Positions 9,483-18,522 of a stretch of DNA of 36,712 bases are shown here, piece by piece. Source of the stretch: Planctomycetaceae bacterium (lineage in GTDB: Bacteria; Planctomycetota; Planctomycetia; Planctomycetales; Planctomycetaceae); contig JAKFWA010000091.1 of assembly GCA_021732995.1 (NCBI GenBank), positions 1 to 36,712 of the forward strand. The letters are read 5' to 3'. Under the pieces are notes generated by a model. That model was given only the letters and a program-made list of their open reading frames with translations, did not search any database and was not told the origin of the DNA. Made by a program: the position numbers and the translations under genes. Each line of letters opens with the position of its first letter. Positions within the stretch are counted from its first letter, which is position 1.

Positions 9483-11123
9483 TTAGTACTCGTCGACCGG
9501 TACGTCGAGCTGCGTGAAGTCGACGCCGTGCTTGCGCATGGTTTCTTCGATGGAGGAGCGCACGCCGGGCAGGTTGGCGACCAGTTTCTGGAACGCCAGT
9601 CGTGAGACGGCGATCAGATCTGTATCGGTCTTGGCTCGCACGGTCGCAGTTCGGGCGATGTCCGAAACGAGGGCGATTTCGCCGAAGATCTGTCCCTGAC
9701 CGAGAGTTGCCAGCACGTTGCCGTTCTTGAGGATTTCCACTTCGCCCTTCACCACGACATACAGCTTGTTACCAAAGTCGCCCTGATCGAAGACGATCTG
9801 GCCGGCGTGGAAGTGTTCCTGCCCGACGGCTTCTGGCTGCTGGATTCGCACCTGAGTAATGTCGCGCGGCAGGAGTATGTCGAGCGTCCAGTCCATCGCG
9901 ATGCGCAGCTTGCGGTCGAAACCGGGGAACTTTGACAAGTAGACCGTGCGCCAGAATAGCCACGCGATAATGCCGTGAAATTTGATACCGAAGACTTCGG
10001 CCACCGCCGAACGCTGCCCCAATGAGGCCAGCTTGCCGAGTCCCGTGAAGAGAAACGGCTGCAGCGGCCAGTTACGAATCGTCGCCAGGATGTTCGTCGC
10101 GCAAGTCTGAGCCTGGCGCAAGGCATGCTGTGCCGTTGGCGGCGAGATCACACCGTCTTTCTGGGGCACCGCCGCGCAATCGCCGACGGACCAGATTCCC
10201 GGGAAGCCGGGTACGGCCAGATGTTCATCAACCTTGATGCGGCCTTTGTCCTGAGGCAACGGAAGCTTGGTGATCAGTGGATGCGGCGCGGCCGGCACCG
10301 TAGCTACCACCGTGCGTCCAGGAACGAACTCGGACTTACCGGCACCCTTCTGTTCGATGATCACGCCATCCGCAGAAACCGCCTTCAGCCGCGTGTTGAG
10401 GCGAATATCAACTCCGCGTTTCTCCAGAATCTTCTGTGCGTAGTCCGCAAGGTCGTTACCCAGTTCAGGCAGGATGCGTTCGGCACTCTGCAGCAGCACG
10501 CAGCGAATATCGGTCTTCTTCAGGTTTCGATAGGCCTTCACAGCGCTGGTTAGAAAGTCGTTCAGCTCAGCGATGCACTCCACGCCCGAGAATCCGCCAC
10601 CGCCGACGATGAAGGTCAACAGTTTCTTACGCTCTTCCGGGTTGGTTTCATTGTCGGCCTCTTCCAGCATGCGCACGGCCTGATTACGCAGTTGCAATGC
10701 GTCAGCAAGGTACTTGAACGGTATCGCGTGCTCTTTCATGCCGGGCACGAGCGAATAGTTCAATCGCGTTCCCAGACCAATCACCAGATGGTCGAACTCC
10801 AGCACGGTCGCCTTCGGCAGATAGCCCGGCGCGAGTTTGACCTGCTTCTTCTCGATATCGATTTCTTCGACGCGGCGCGTATGCAGATGCGACCGCTTGG
10901 CCAGTCGACGGATCGGACTGATGACGTGCAAGGTCTCAATGGTGCCCGAAATCACCTCGGGGAGCAGCGGCTGAAAAACAATATAGTTGTCGTTCGCGAC
11001 AATACTGATCTCGACGTGATCCCGCTCGTAGGGGTTCATCATCTGCTCGAGATACATCGCCGTATAAACACCGGCGAAACCGCCTCCCAGGATGAGGATT
11101 CGCTCTTTGCTGCCGTTCGACAT
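9483..11123 (-). CDS. Type II NADH dehydrogenase fused to a cyclic-nucleotide-binding domain
   Basis: A 546-residue flavoprotein. Residues 1 to about 400 form an NDH-2-type FAD/NAD(P)H oxidoreductase that passes electrons from NADH to quinone without pumping protons. The FAD-binding ILGGGFAG is near residue 10, a second dinucleotide motif, FIVGGGGFSG, near residue 175, and WSVGDCAAVP closes the FAD site. An amphipathic membrane-binding segment lies around 390-430. From about 435 to 530 there is a CAP-ED domain with FGEIAL and RTATV, which keeps the Arg that contacts the cyclic-nucleotide phosphate. This suggests ligand control of respiration (inference). An earlier GTG at 11168 lacks support. 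It lies 177 bases downstream of the phosphatase gene on the same strand. Confidence 0.9.
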   Translation of the reverse strand: MSNGSKERILILGGGFAGVYTAMYLEQMMNPYERDHVEISIVANDNYIVFQPLLPEVISGTIETLHVISPIRRLAKRSHLHTRRVEEIDIEKKQVKLAPGYLPKATVLEFDHLVIGLGTRLNYSLVPGMKEHAIPFKYLADALQLRNQAVRMLEEADNETNPEERKKLLTFIVGGGGFSGVECIAELNDFLTSAVKAYRNLKKTDIRCVLLQSAERILPELGNDLADYAQKILEKRGVDIRLNTRLKAVSADGVIIEQKGAGKSEFVPGRTVVATVPAAPHPLITKLPLPQDKGRIKVDEHLAVPGFPGIWSVGDCAAVPQKDGVISPPTAQHALRQAQTCATNILATIRNWPLQPFLFTGLGKLASLGQRSAVAEVFGIKFHGIIAWLFWRTVYLSKFPGFDRKLRIAMDWTLDILLPRDITQVRIQQPEAVGQEHFHAGQIVFDQGDFGNKLYVVVKGEVEILKNGNVLATLGQGQIFGEIALVSDIARTATVRAKTDTDLIAVSRLAFQKLVANLPGVRSSIEETMRKHGVDFTQLDVPVDEY

Positions 11124-11300
11124 GTCGCAGGTCTCTATGGTGAGGGATATCGCCGCGCCGTCAGTCACCAGCCAGTTGCTGCGGGAGCATATCCGTCAAC
11201 GCAACAGCCGCCAGTTTGAGCAATCACGGAATTCCAAGGATTGATGACAGAAACGCAGCCCGTGCCGCCGACTGAAACTCCCGCCGCAGGCGAGTTGCGG

Positions 11301-12857
11301 TCACGTCGCACGGACAACGAGGAGTGTTCGGTCGTCGTGATTCGCGCCGCCGGTGTGTTCCTCGAACGCCGCCCAGATGCTGTCCAGAATGGCTTGAGCG
11401 GTGTCACTGCTCGCACGGTGCAGCGCCCCGATCACGCCGTCGTTGCGAAACATTTTCTGGTGGGCGTCGCGAGCTTCCAGAATGCCATCGCTGAAGAGGA
11501 TCAGCACGTCATCCGCCTGCAACTGAACGGTATCGATTCCATAGCTCGCGGAATCGATCACACCCATCACCATCCCCAGCGAACGCAGCACCTGAGTTTC
11601 GCCTTTCCGGGCGAAGATCGGCGGCGGATGCCCTGCGTTGGAATAGACGAACGTGTTGGTGCGATCGTCGAGAATTCCGAACACGCAGCTCATGAACTGT
11701 TGAGTGGCGGTCACTCGAACAACCGCTTGATTCAACACCTCAATCATCTGATTCAGCGGTGGCAAGTCCTCGCCGTGTTCTGACAGGAGGGCATGCAATG
11801 CGCCACGCATAGACGTCATCACCACAGCGGCCGGGATGCTGTCTCCGGAAGCGTCACCCACAACGAACAGCGTGCGATGAGTGTCGATCGGGATCACTTC
11901 GCACAAGTCGCCGCCGACTTCGTGATGGCAGCAGCAGCGAATCGCAATATCGCAGCCGGGACGTGACGTCGTCGTGCTGAGGCACTCCGCGACCGCATTA
12001 GCGACGACATCAAGTTCGCGAGTCAGCCGTTCCTTGGTCGCTGAATCACGCAACAGGACAAGTCGCTCGAACGCATCGGCCACCTGACGGCCGAAGCCGC
12101 GCATCAGAGCGATTTCGCGAGCCTCGGGTTCGTGGTGTCGACGGTCATAGAGCCACAACGTGCCGACCGGGCCGGACTCGTTCATGACCGGAACGCACAC
12201 GCCGATGGTCGCATCGCGCGGCAGCCATTCTGTGTCGCGATCGTCCCCCCGATGAACGAGGCACTGGCCTTTCTGCAGGGCTTCGAGATCTGGCGGCAAG
12301 GCACTGAATGATCGGTCCGGAGACGGTAGAGCCGCGTGCTGAATGTGGTGTGTGAATCTCAAGCGGACACCGTTGCCACCGGCGTTCAGCAGGAACAACG
12401 CAGCATTGCGATAGTTGGTCAGAGTGACGCTGGCACGCAGCAGGGACTTCAGGCGGAATCCAAACTGGTCGCCGTCCGCGACGCTGTCTGGGTTGACGAG
12501 CGCTCCAATTTCGTAGGTCTGCTGCTGAACCTGAGAGCAGGCTCGCAAGTAGCGATTCACCTGCTCGGCGAAGAGGTCCGCCAACTGCAAAGCACAGGTA
12601 TGCGTGACAGCGCTCTTCGGAAATTCAGGCTCGGTCAGAAAGAGTGTTCCCAGCCGCTGCTGGACGTCGGAAACGTCCGAGTACCAGGACCAGTCCAGTT
12701 GCGACTGTGGCCGGGATTGATCGGGCTCAAGACCTCGAAATGCCAGTTTCCAGCCGGTGGCGTCGGAGAAGCCTTGGCACTGCGTCAGCAGCCAGTCCAG
12801 AGAACTGGAGGCACGCCGATCAGCGGACACAGAGGGACGATAGGCAGATCCAACCAT
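11301..12857 (-). CDS. GAF-like plus SpoIIE/PP2C serine phosphatase
   Basis: A 518-residue signalling protein. Roughly residues 110-265 look like a GAF sensory domain, and about 300-516 form a SpoIIE-type PP2C phosphatase. Metal-site motifs are EVGGDL, VGDASGDSIPAA, FSDGILEA and HDDRTLLVV. The second Asp of the usual GGDxxD is Glu here. Just before it is an unusual RCCCHHE cluster. There is no signal peptide or membrane span. Such proteins dephosphorylate anti-sigma-factor antagonists, but no STAS or anti-sigma kinase gene is present, so the partner is unknown. It is oriented with and upstream of the NDH-2 fusion gene. Confidence 0.88.
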   Translation of the reverse strand: MVGSAYRPSVSADRRASSSLDWLLTQCQGFSDATGWKLAFRGLEPDQSRPQSQLDWSWYSDVSDVQQRLGTLFLTEPEFPKSAVTHTCALQLADLFAEQVNRYLRACSQVQQQTYEIGALVNPDSVADGDQFGFRLKSLLRASVTLTNYRNAALFLLNAGGNGVRLRFTHHIQHAALPSPDRSFSALPPDLEALQKGQCLVHRGDDRDTEWLPRDATIGVCVPVMNESGPVGTLWLYDRRHHEPEAREIALMRGFGRQVADAFERLVLLRDSATKERLTRELDVVANAVAECLSTTTSRPGCDIAIRCCCHHEVGGDLCEVIPIDTHRTLFVVGDASGDSIPAAVVMTSMRGALHALLSEHGEDLPPLNQMIEVLNQAVVRVTATQQFMSCVFGILDDRTNTFVYSNAGHPPPIFARKGETQVLRSLGMVMGVIDSASYGIDTVQLQADDVLILFSDGILEARDAHQKMFRNDGVIGALHRASSDTAQAILDSIWAAFEEHTGGANHDDRTLLVVRAT

Positions 12858-13308
12858 GCTGAGACCGGTGTTAGTAGCGCTCGACAGTAGACAACTCTGC
12901 TGAGGTCATCGGTCATCGGACTGCAGGGCGTGAATCACATTGCAACACGTCTGTCTCATCCTGCAAACGCACGGAGTCCGCAGCGGTCGGCGAATCTGGT
13001 CCGATTCTCGGGGTTCTGCGTCGGACAAATTCGCGGCAATTTGCCGCCAACCGACCACTAGCGTCTTCGCTGACTTTGACGCTTCTGACGACTGCTCACC
13101 TTTGGGTGAAGATTGCCTACTGCGGGTCGATGAGGCTCACGCTTCGACCTGGCTGTCCTGCCCGCGAATTGAACAGTACGGCCCTCAGATGCGATCCGCG
13201 GCTCGGGCTGCTATATCGATCGTTCCGGTTGTGGATGACAAGCGCTACGGATCGGCAGGCTGATTCAGACAGCGCCTGCGATGGCCGGACTTCAACGAGG
13301 AACAACGA
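12858..13308. other. Divergent intergenic region, no gene seen
   Basis: 451 bases separate the phosphatase gene (minus) and the PfkB gene (plus). Open frames here have atypical composition and no family similarity. The only structure I support is the palindrome at 13033-13047 and, around it, GTCGG at 13020-13024 paired with CCGAC at 13051-13055. The GAGGAAC site at 13296-13302 serves the PfkB gene. Confidence 0.6.
13033..13047. promoter_or_regulatory. 15-bp palindrome, possible operator
   Basis: GCGGCAATTTGCCGC is two perfect 7-bp half-sites around a single T. It lies about 260 bases before the PfkB start and 176 bases before the divergent phosphatase start. LacI-type sugar regulators bind palindromes of this size, so an operator for the sugar-kinase operon is plausible, but no regulator gene is nearby. 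Confidence 0.35.
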
Positions 13309-14400
13309 ATGCGAGTGGTCACGTTTGGCGAAGTGATGTTGCGATTGTGTCCCGAGGAGTTCCTGCGGGTGCGCCAGGTTTTGCCCGGTCGTCTGGAAGC
13401 CACTTTTGGCGGCGGTGAACTCAACGTCGCCGTGTCCGTCGCATTTCAAGGCGGCAAAGCGGCCTACATGACTTCTGTTCCGGACAATCCCATCACCGAC
13501 TGTCTGATTCAGGAACTCGGCAAGCTGGGGGTTGATTCGTCGCTAGTTCGCCGATCCAAACACGGTCGCTTCGGGATCTACTTCGTCGAAACTGGTGCCA
13601 GCCAACGCGGCGGCACGGTGATCTACGACCGTGACGGTTCGTCTATTTCGCTCGCCGGTCCTGACCAGTATCAGTGGAAGGCCGCTTTCGAAGGGGCCAA
13701 CTGGTTCCACATTACCGGCATCACGCCTGCAATCAGCCGCTCGGCGGCGATTTCGGCGTTGGCGGCGGTTCAGGCAGCGAAGACCGCCGGGCTGACCGTG
13801 TCCTGCGATCTCAACTTCCGCAAGAAGCTCTGGAACTGGGATTCGCCGACGAAGCCGGTTGACCTGGCTCGACGTGTCATGGGTGAGCTGGTCGAACACA
13901 TCGACGTCCTGATCGCCAACGAAGAAGACGCCGAGATGACGTTGGGAATCTCTGACCCCTCGTCGAACGTCGAGGCAGGTCACATCAACACGGCAGGCTA
14001 TGTGAATGTGGCGCATCAGATCGTCGCCAAGTATCCGAACGTGAAAACGGTGGCGATCACTCTGCGGGAGAGTATTTCGGCGAGTCACAATAACTGGGGG
14101 GCGATGCTCTACGACGCCGCAACCAGCAAGGCTCACTTCGCACCGCTCGATGCCAACGGCCAATACTCGCCCTATGAGATCACCGATATCGTCGATCGCG
14201 TCGGTGCAGGTGATTCATTCGCTGGTGGTTTGATCTTCGCTCTCAACACCCCGGAACTGAGTGAACCTTCCAAAGCCTTGCGTTATGCGGTCGCGGCCAG
14301 TTGCCTGAAGCACACCATCAAGGGTGATTTCAATTATGCCACTCGCGCCGAGATTGAAGCCTTGATGGCCGGCGGCGGCTCGGGACGCGTGCAGCGCTAG
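13309..14400 (+). CDS. PfkB-family sugar kinase, 2-keto-3-deoxygluconate kinase-like
   Basis: A 363-residue ribokinase/PfkB-family kinase that should phosphorylate a sugar or sugar acid with ATP. The N-terminus (VVTFGEVMLRLCP, then FGGGELNVAVS) is like KdgK-type 2-keto-3-deoxygluconate kinases. The C-terminal PfkB signature DRVGAGDSFAGG gives the catalytic Asp302. It is slightly longer than usual because of an insert around 190-230. The exact substrate is not proven. A GAGGAAC ribosome site precedes the ATG. It heads a tight same-strand run: 22 bases to the prenyltransferase-repeat gene, 32 to the second cytochrome-type gene and 60 to DUF1501. This context suits catabolism of sugars released outside the cytoplasm. 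Confidence 0.88.
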   Translation: MRVVTFGEVMLRLCPEEFLRVRQVLPGRLEATFGGGELNVAVSVAFQGGKAAYMTSVPDNPITDCLIQELGKLGVDSSLVRRSKHGRFGIYFVETGASQRGGTVIYDRDGSSISLAGPDQYQWKAAFEGANWFHITGITPAISRSAAISALAAVQAAKTAGLTVSCDLNFRKKLWNWDSPTKPVDLARRVMGELVEHIDVLIANEEDAEMTLGISDPSSNVEAGHINTAGYVNVAHQIVAKYPNVKTVAITLRESISASHNNWGAMLYDAATSKAHFAPLDANGQYSPYEITDIVDRVGAGDSFAGGLIFALNTPELSEPSKALRYAVAASCLKHTIKGDFNYATRAEIEALMAGGGSGRVQR

Positions 14401-14422
14401 GCGGTTTCTTGCGAAGGTCATC

Positions 14423-15388
14423 GTGTCTGCATCTCAACGCGATCCGTATCTGTTGCGACTGGCTCAGCGGCTCACCGAGGGTCTCGCTCCGATGGACGAG
14501 GCCCGACGGGTGAGGCACCGCAACTTCATCCATTCGAAGCAGCACGCAGACGGAGGCTATGGCGGTCGCGAGGGTGATTCGGACCTCTACTACACCAGCT
14601 TTGCCGTGCGTGGACTGGCGATGCTGGGAGGTCTGAACACAAACGACTGCGAGTCCGTCGGCCGATTCCTTAAGCGGTTCGACTGGCATACGCTAGGTGT
14701 TATTGACCTCATGAACTGGCTGAACACGGCACTCGCCGTGCAAGCCTTCGGCGGTGAGGACATCCTCGCCAACGAGCCATCAGATTGGCCGCAGCAGATG
14801 GCCGCGAAGCTGGAAGCCATCCGCACCAAAGACGGCGGCTATGCGAAGTCCGCAGAAGGAGCTTCGGGTAGCACGTATCACTCCTTCCTGATTGCGTTGA
14901 CCTACGAATTGCTGGGCGGCGAAGTGCCGCGCAAGAACGCTCTAGTACAGTTCATCTATGATCGACAGCGCGACGATGGCGGCTTCGTCGAGATCGGTCC
15001 CATGAAAAACAGCGGCACCAATCCAACCGCCGCAGCGGTCGCGATGCTCTCGATTCTCGGCGGCCTGGATGACGAACTGCGTCGCGATGTCGCTGACTTC
15101 CTGCGGCTGACCTGGACCTCGGAAGGCGGCTTTCAGGCCAACACGCGCATCCCCTTTCCGGACGCGCTGTCGACCTTCACTGGCCTGCTGACGGTGCAGG
15201 ATCTCGGCCTGCTGAACCTGATCAGCGACCTGACCATCGAACGTTTCCTGACCGAATGGCTAGAATTCCCCACCGGCGGTTTTCGAGCCGCCAGTTGGGA
15301 CGTCGAGGCCGATGTGGAATACACCTTCTACGGCCTCGGCTGTCTGGCTCTGCTTTGGAACGCGAAGCAAGACGTTCCGACGCTTTAG
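14423..15388 (+). CDS. Prenyltransferase/squalene-oxidase repeat protein
   Basis: A 321-residue alpha-toroid protein similar to the beta subunit of protein prenyltransferases. Five repeats are marked by glycine pairs in GGY or GGF turns near residues 43 (DGGYGG), 137, 185, 234 and 284. The zinc Asp-Cys-His set of true farnesyl or geranylgeranyl transferases is not evident: the region matching the catalytic His reads EYTFYGLGC. It may be a binding protein or an enzyme of different chemistry. There is no signal peptide. The GTG start has GAAGG about 5 bases upstream. It lies 22 bases after the PfkB gene and 32 before the cytochrome-type gene, suggesting co-transcription. Confidence 0.82.
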   Translation: MSASQRDPYLLRLAQRLTEGLAPMDEARRVRHRNFIHSKQHADGGYGGREGDSDLYYTSFAVRGLAMLGGLNTNDCESVGRFLKRFDWHTLGVIDLMNWLNTALAVQAFGGEDILANEPSDWPQQMAAKLEAIRTKDGGYAKSAEGASGSTYHSFLIALTYELLGGEVPRKNALVQFIYDRQRDDGGFVEIGPMKNSGTNPTAAAVAMLSILGGLDDELRRDVADFLRLTWTSEGGFQANTRIPFPDALSTFTGLLTVQDLGLLNLISDLTIERFLTEWLEFPTGGFRAASWDVEADVEYTFYGLGCLALLWNAKQDVPTL

Positions 15389-15420
15389 ATAGCGCACTGC
15401 GGTGTCTTATGAGGACTGGT

Positions 15421-18400
15421 ATGAAATCTGTCTGCGTCTCAACGGCTCTGTTGCTGATTGGCGGTATGGCCTCAGCCAACGCTGCGGACGAAGTTGACTT
15501 TTCTCGCGACGTGCGGCCGATCTTGAGTGCGAACTGCTTCGCCTGTCATGGACCGGATGACAAAGCTCGGCAGGCTGAATTGCGGTTGGATACTCAGGAT
15601 GGGGCTTATGCGGATCACGATGGCTCGCGAGCCGTTGTGCCGGGTAAGCCGGAAGCAAGCAGCCTGATTGAGCGCATCCTGTCGAAGAATCCCGACCTCG
15701 TCATGCCCCCGCCGAAGACCGGGCATAAGCTGACGGAATCTCAACGTGAGACATTGACCCGCTGGATCAAGGCGGGAGCGAAATACGACCAGCACTGGTC
15801 GTTCAAGCCATTGGTGAGACCTGCGGTTCCTGCAGCGAAGTTGCCAGCGTCGAATGGCAAACCTCCAGTCGCCCCGATTGACGCGTTCATTCAAACGCGG
15901 CTGGATGCTGCCGGACTGAAGCCTGCTGGCGAAGCTCAACCGCAGACACTGCTGCGACGAATATCACTCGACCTGACCGGCTTGCCGCCATCACCGGCAG
16001 AACAAGACGCGTTCTTCGCGGACAAGTCAGACGCAGCCTATGAGAAAGTGGTTGACCGCTTGCTTGCTTCGCCGCGATTCGGCGAACACTGGGCTCGCAT
16101 GTGGCTGGATTTGGCGCGGTACGCGGACACAAAGGGATATGAAAAGGACCAGCCGCGGCAGATCTGGCGATACCGTGACTGGGTGATCGATGCGTTCAAC
16201 TCGGATATGCCGTTTGACCAATTCACTCTCGAGCAGTTGGCGGGTGACCTGCTGCCGAACGCGACCGAGCAACGGATTCTCGCAACTGCCTTTCATCGCA
16301 ACACGATGACCAATGATGAAGGCGGCACGGACGACGAAGAGTTCCGAGCCGCCGCAGTAAAGGACCGCATCAACACGACCATTCAAGTGTGGATGGGACT
16401 GACAATGGGTTGCGCGAATTGCCATACGCACAAGTACGACCCGATCTCGCAGGCGGACTACTACCGCTTCTATGCCCTCTTCAACCAGACCGAGGACAAC
16501 GACCGCTCCGATGATTCGCCCACGTTGGCAATTCCCACGACGGCTCAGAAGGAACAAATTGCAGCGATCGAGTTGAAACTGAAGCAACAGCGCGACCAGT
16601 TCTGGAAACCGCTCACTGAGGAACAAACTGCCAAGCAGCGCGCTTGGGAGACGAGTCTCGCCAGCCAGCACGTCTGGCAATTCTTCAAGCCGGAATCCGC
16701 CAAGTCAGATCAGGACGCAACGCTGACGGTGCAACCCGATGGCGCGGTGCTCGCTTCCGGCAAGCATCCCGACACCGACGTCTACACGCTCGTGCTGACC
16801 TCGACCCTGAAGAAGATCACGGCGATTCGCCTGGACGCGCTCACGCACGCCTCGTTACCTCAACAAGGCCCCGGAAGACATCGAGATGACAACAACTTTG
16901 TCGTCTCAGAACTCACCGTGCTCCGTGAAGGCTCCGAGACACCGCTCAAGCTGACCAACGCTCGCGCTGATTTCTCTCAAGGCGGTTGGGAAGTCGCGAA
17001 GGCCATTGATGGCAATGGTGAAACCGGTTGGGCAGTCTCACCGGAAAAGAGCAAGCCGCACGTCGCGATCTTCGACCTCGCGGAACCACTGACCGCTGCC
17101 GACGGTGAGAGCATCAAGCTCACCGTGCGCATGACGCAGAACTACCCGAAGCTGCAACTCGGCCACTTCCGCATCTCTGCGACAGATGCGGATCCGAAAG
17201 CCCTGCGTCCCGAACTGCAGACGCTCAGTCAGATTGCCGCGGCGCCTTCCGACAAACGATCGATCGACCAGCAGCGCAAACTAGATGCAGCCTACCGCGC
17301 TCAGGATGCCGCCTTCACTCCGCTGCAGAAGGCCATCACAGCGAGCGAGGCTGAGATCAAAGCTGTGCAGCAGCAGATTCCGAAGACGCCAATCTTTCGT
17401 GAACTGGCTCAAGGCAAACGTCGAGCAACCCGCATTCACCAGCGCGGCAACTTCCTCGAACTGGGCGACACCGTCGAACCTGCAGTCCTCGCCGCGTTCG
17501 GCACGTTGCCTGAGGACGCTCCGCAGAATCGCGTTGGCGTGGCGCGCTGGCTGACATCGTCAGGCAATCCGCTGACGGCTCGAGTCATGGCGAATCGCTT
17601 GTGGTCGCGACTCTTCGGCAACGGCCTCGTTGAAACCGAGGAGGACTTCGGTGCTCAAGGCTCGGTGCCCACACATCCCGAACTTTTGGATTGGCTCGCC
17701 ACCGAGTTCCGCGACACGCACCATTGGTCGATCAAGAAGACGCTCAAGACCATCGTGATGTCGGCGGCTTATCGACGCAGTTCCGAAACCTCGGGGCCAG
17801 ATCAGGATCGACACGCGGCGTTGTATGCCACGGGGCCGAGGTTTCGACTCTCCGCAGAAGTGATTCGGGATCAGGCACTGGCGGTGTCTGGATTGCTGTC
17901 AGCCAAGATGTATGGCCCGTCGGTCATGCCGCCGCAGCCAGCCGGGTTGTGGAAGGCCGCGTACAGCAGCCTCAAGTGGGAAACGAGTCCTGGTGAGGAC
18001 CGCTATCGTCGAGGTCTCTACACCTTCACCCGTCGCACCAGTCCGTATCCGTCGATGACAACCTTCGATGCCGGCAGCGGCGAGGTGTGTGTGATCCGTC
18101 GCATCCGGACGAACACGCCACTGGCGGCGCTGGTGACTCTGAACGACCCCGCCTTCTTCGAAGCCGCCGGAGCGTTCGGTCAGCGTGTTCTCAAAGAAGG
18201 CGGTGCCACGAATCAGGACCGCATCAAACATGCGTATCGATTGCTGCTGTCTCGCCGACCTTCCGACGCCGAGATCGCGCGCTGTGAAGCAGTCTTGAAA
18301 GATTTGACTGCGGAGTACGCTGCCGACGAAGCGTCCGCAAAGAAGGTGCTCGAATCGGGCAACCTCGCCGTATCGAAAGAACTCCCGTTGGCCGAGCAGG

Positions 18401-18462
18401 CTGCCTGGGCGGTCTTCGGCAACATCTTGTTCAACCTGGATGAGACCGTCACGAAGCCGTAA
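15421..18462 (+). CDS. Planctomycete cytochrome-type protein (PSCyt1-DUF1549-DUF1553), copy 2
   Basis: A 1013-residue exported protein, paralogous to the one at 295-3384 and with the same domain order. A signal peptide covers about residues 1-22. The PSCyt1 motif is C39-x-x-C42-H43, and a second CxxCH is at 331-335 within DUF1549. A beta-rich insert of the same type as in copy 1 lies at about 430-590, sharing the LPQQGPGR/LPGQGPGR turn. DUF1553 starts near residue 705. The start at 15421 is chosen over longer options (ATG at 15409, or upstream to 15256) because AGGA is 5 bases before it and a signal peptide follows directly. Unlike copy 1 it has a DUF1501 partner 60 bases downstream. Confidence 0.93.
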   Translation: MKSVCVSTALLLIGGMASANAADEVDFSRDVRPILSANCFACHGPDDKARQAELRLDTQDGAYADHDGSRAVVPGKPEASSLIERILSKNPDLVMPPPKTGHKLTESQRETLTRWIKAGAKYDQHWSFKPLVRPAVPAAKLPASNGKPPVAPIDAFIQTRLDAAGLKPAGEAQPQTLLRRISLDLTGLPPSPAEQDAFFADKSDAAYEKVVDRLLASPRFGEHWARMWLDLARYADTKGYEKDQPRQIWRYRDWVIDAFNSDMPFDQFTLEQLAGDLLPNATEQRILATAFHRNTMTNDEGGTDDEEFRAAAVKDRINTTIQVWMGLTMGCANCHTHKYDPISQADYYRFYALFNQTEDNDRSDDSPTLAIPTTAQKEQIAAIELKLKQQRDQFWKPLTEEQTAKQRAWETSLASQHVWQFFKPESAKSDQDATLTVQPDGAVLASGKHPDTDVYTLVLTSTLKKITAIRLDALTHASLPQQGPGRHRDDNNFVVSELTVLREGSETPLKLTNARADFSQGGWEVAKAIDGNGETGWAVSPEKSKPHVAIFDLAEPLTAADGESIKLTVRMTQNYPKLQLGHFRISATDADPKALRPELQTLSQIAAAPSDKRSIDQQRKLDAAYRAQDAAFTPLQKAITASEAEIKAVQQQIPKTPIFRELAQGKRRATRIHQRGNFLELGDTVEPAVLAAFGTLPEDAPQNRVGVARWLTSSGNPLTARVMANRLWSRLFGNGLVETEEDFGAQGSVPTHPELLDWLATEFRDTHHWSIKKTLKTIVMSAAYRRSSETSGPDQDRHAALYATGPRFRLSAEVIRDQALAVSGLLSAKMYGPSVMPPQPAGLWKAAYSSLKWETSPGEDRYRRGLYTFTRRTSPYPSMTTFDAGSGEVCVIRRIRTNTPLAALVTLNDPAFFEAAGAFGQRVLKEGGATNQDRIKHAYRLLLSRRPSDAEIARCEAVLKDLTAEYAADEASAKKVLESGNLAVSKELPLAEQAAWAVFGNILFNLDETVTKP

Positions 18463-18522
18463 GCAACCTCAATCATCCGTCTTCCGATCCGCCTTCCTTG
18501 CGGTACTGATACAGGTTCTGCC

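Noticed and set aside
12940-13263. 107-codon open frame in the gap before the PfkB gene
   Set aside because: No ribosome site of note, no hydrophobic or domain pattern, and composition typical of chance frames.
15256-15420. Upstream extension of the second cytochrome-type gene
   Set aside because: It overlaps the end of the prenyltransferase-repeat gene, and the signal peptide and ribosome site place the start at 15421.
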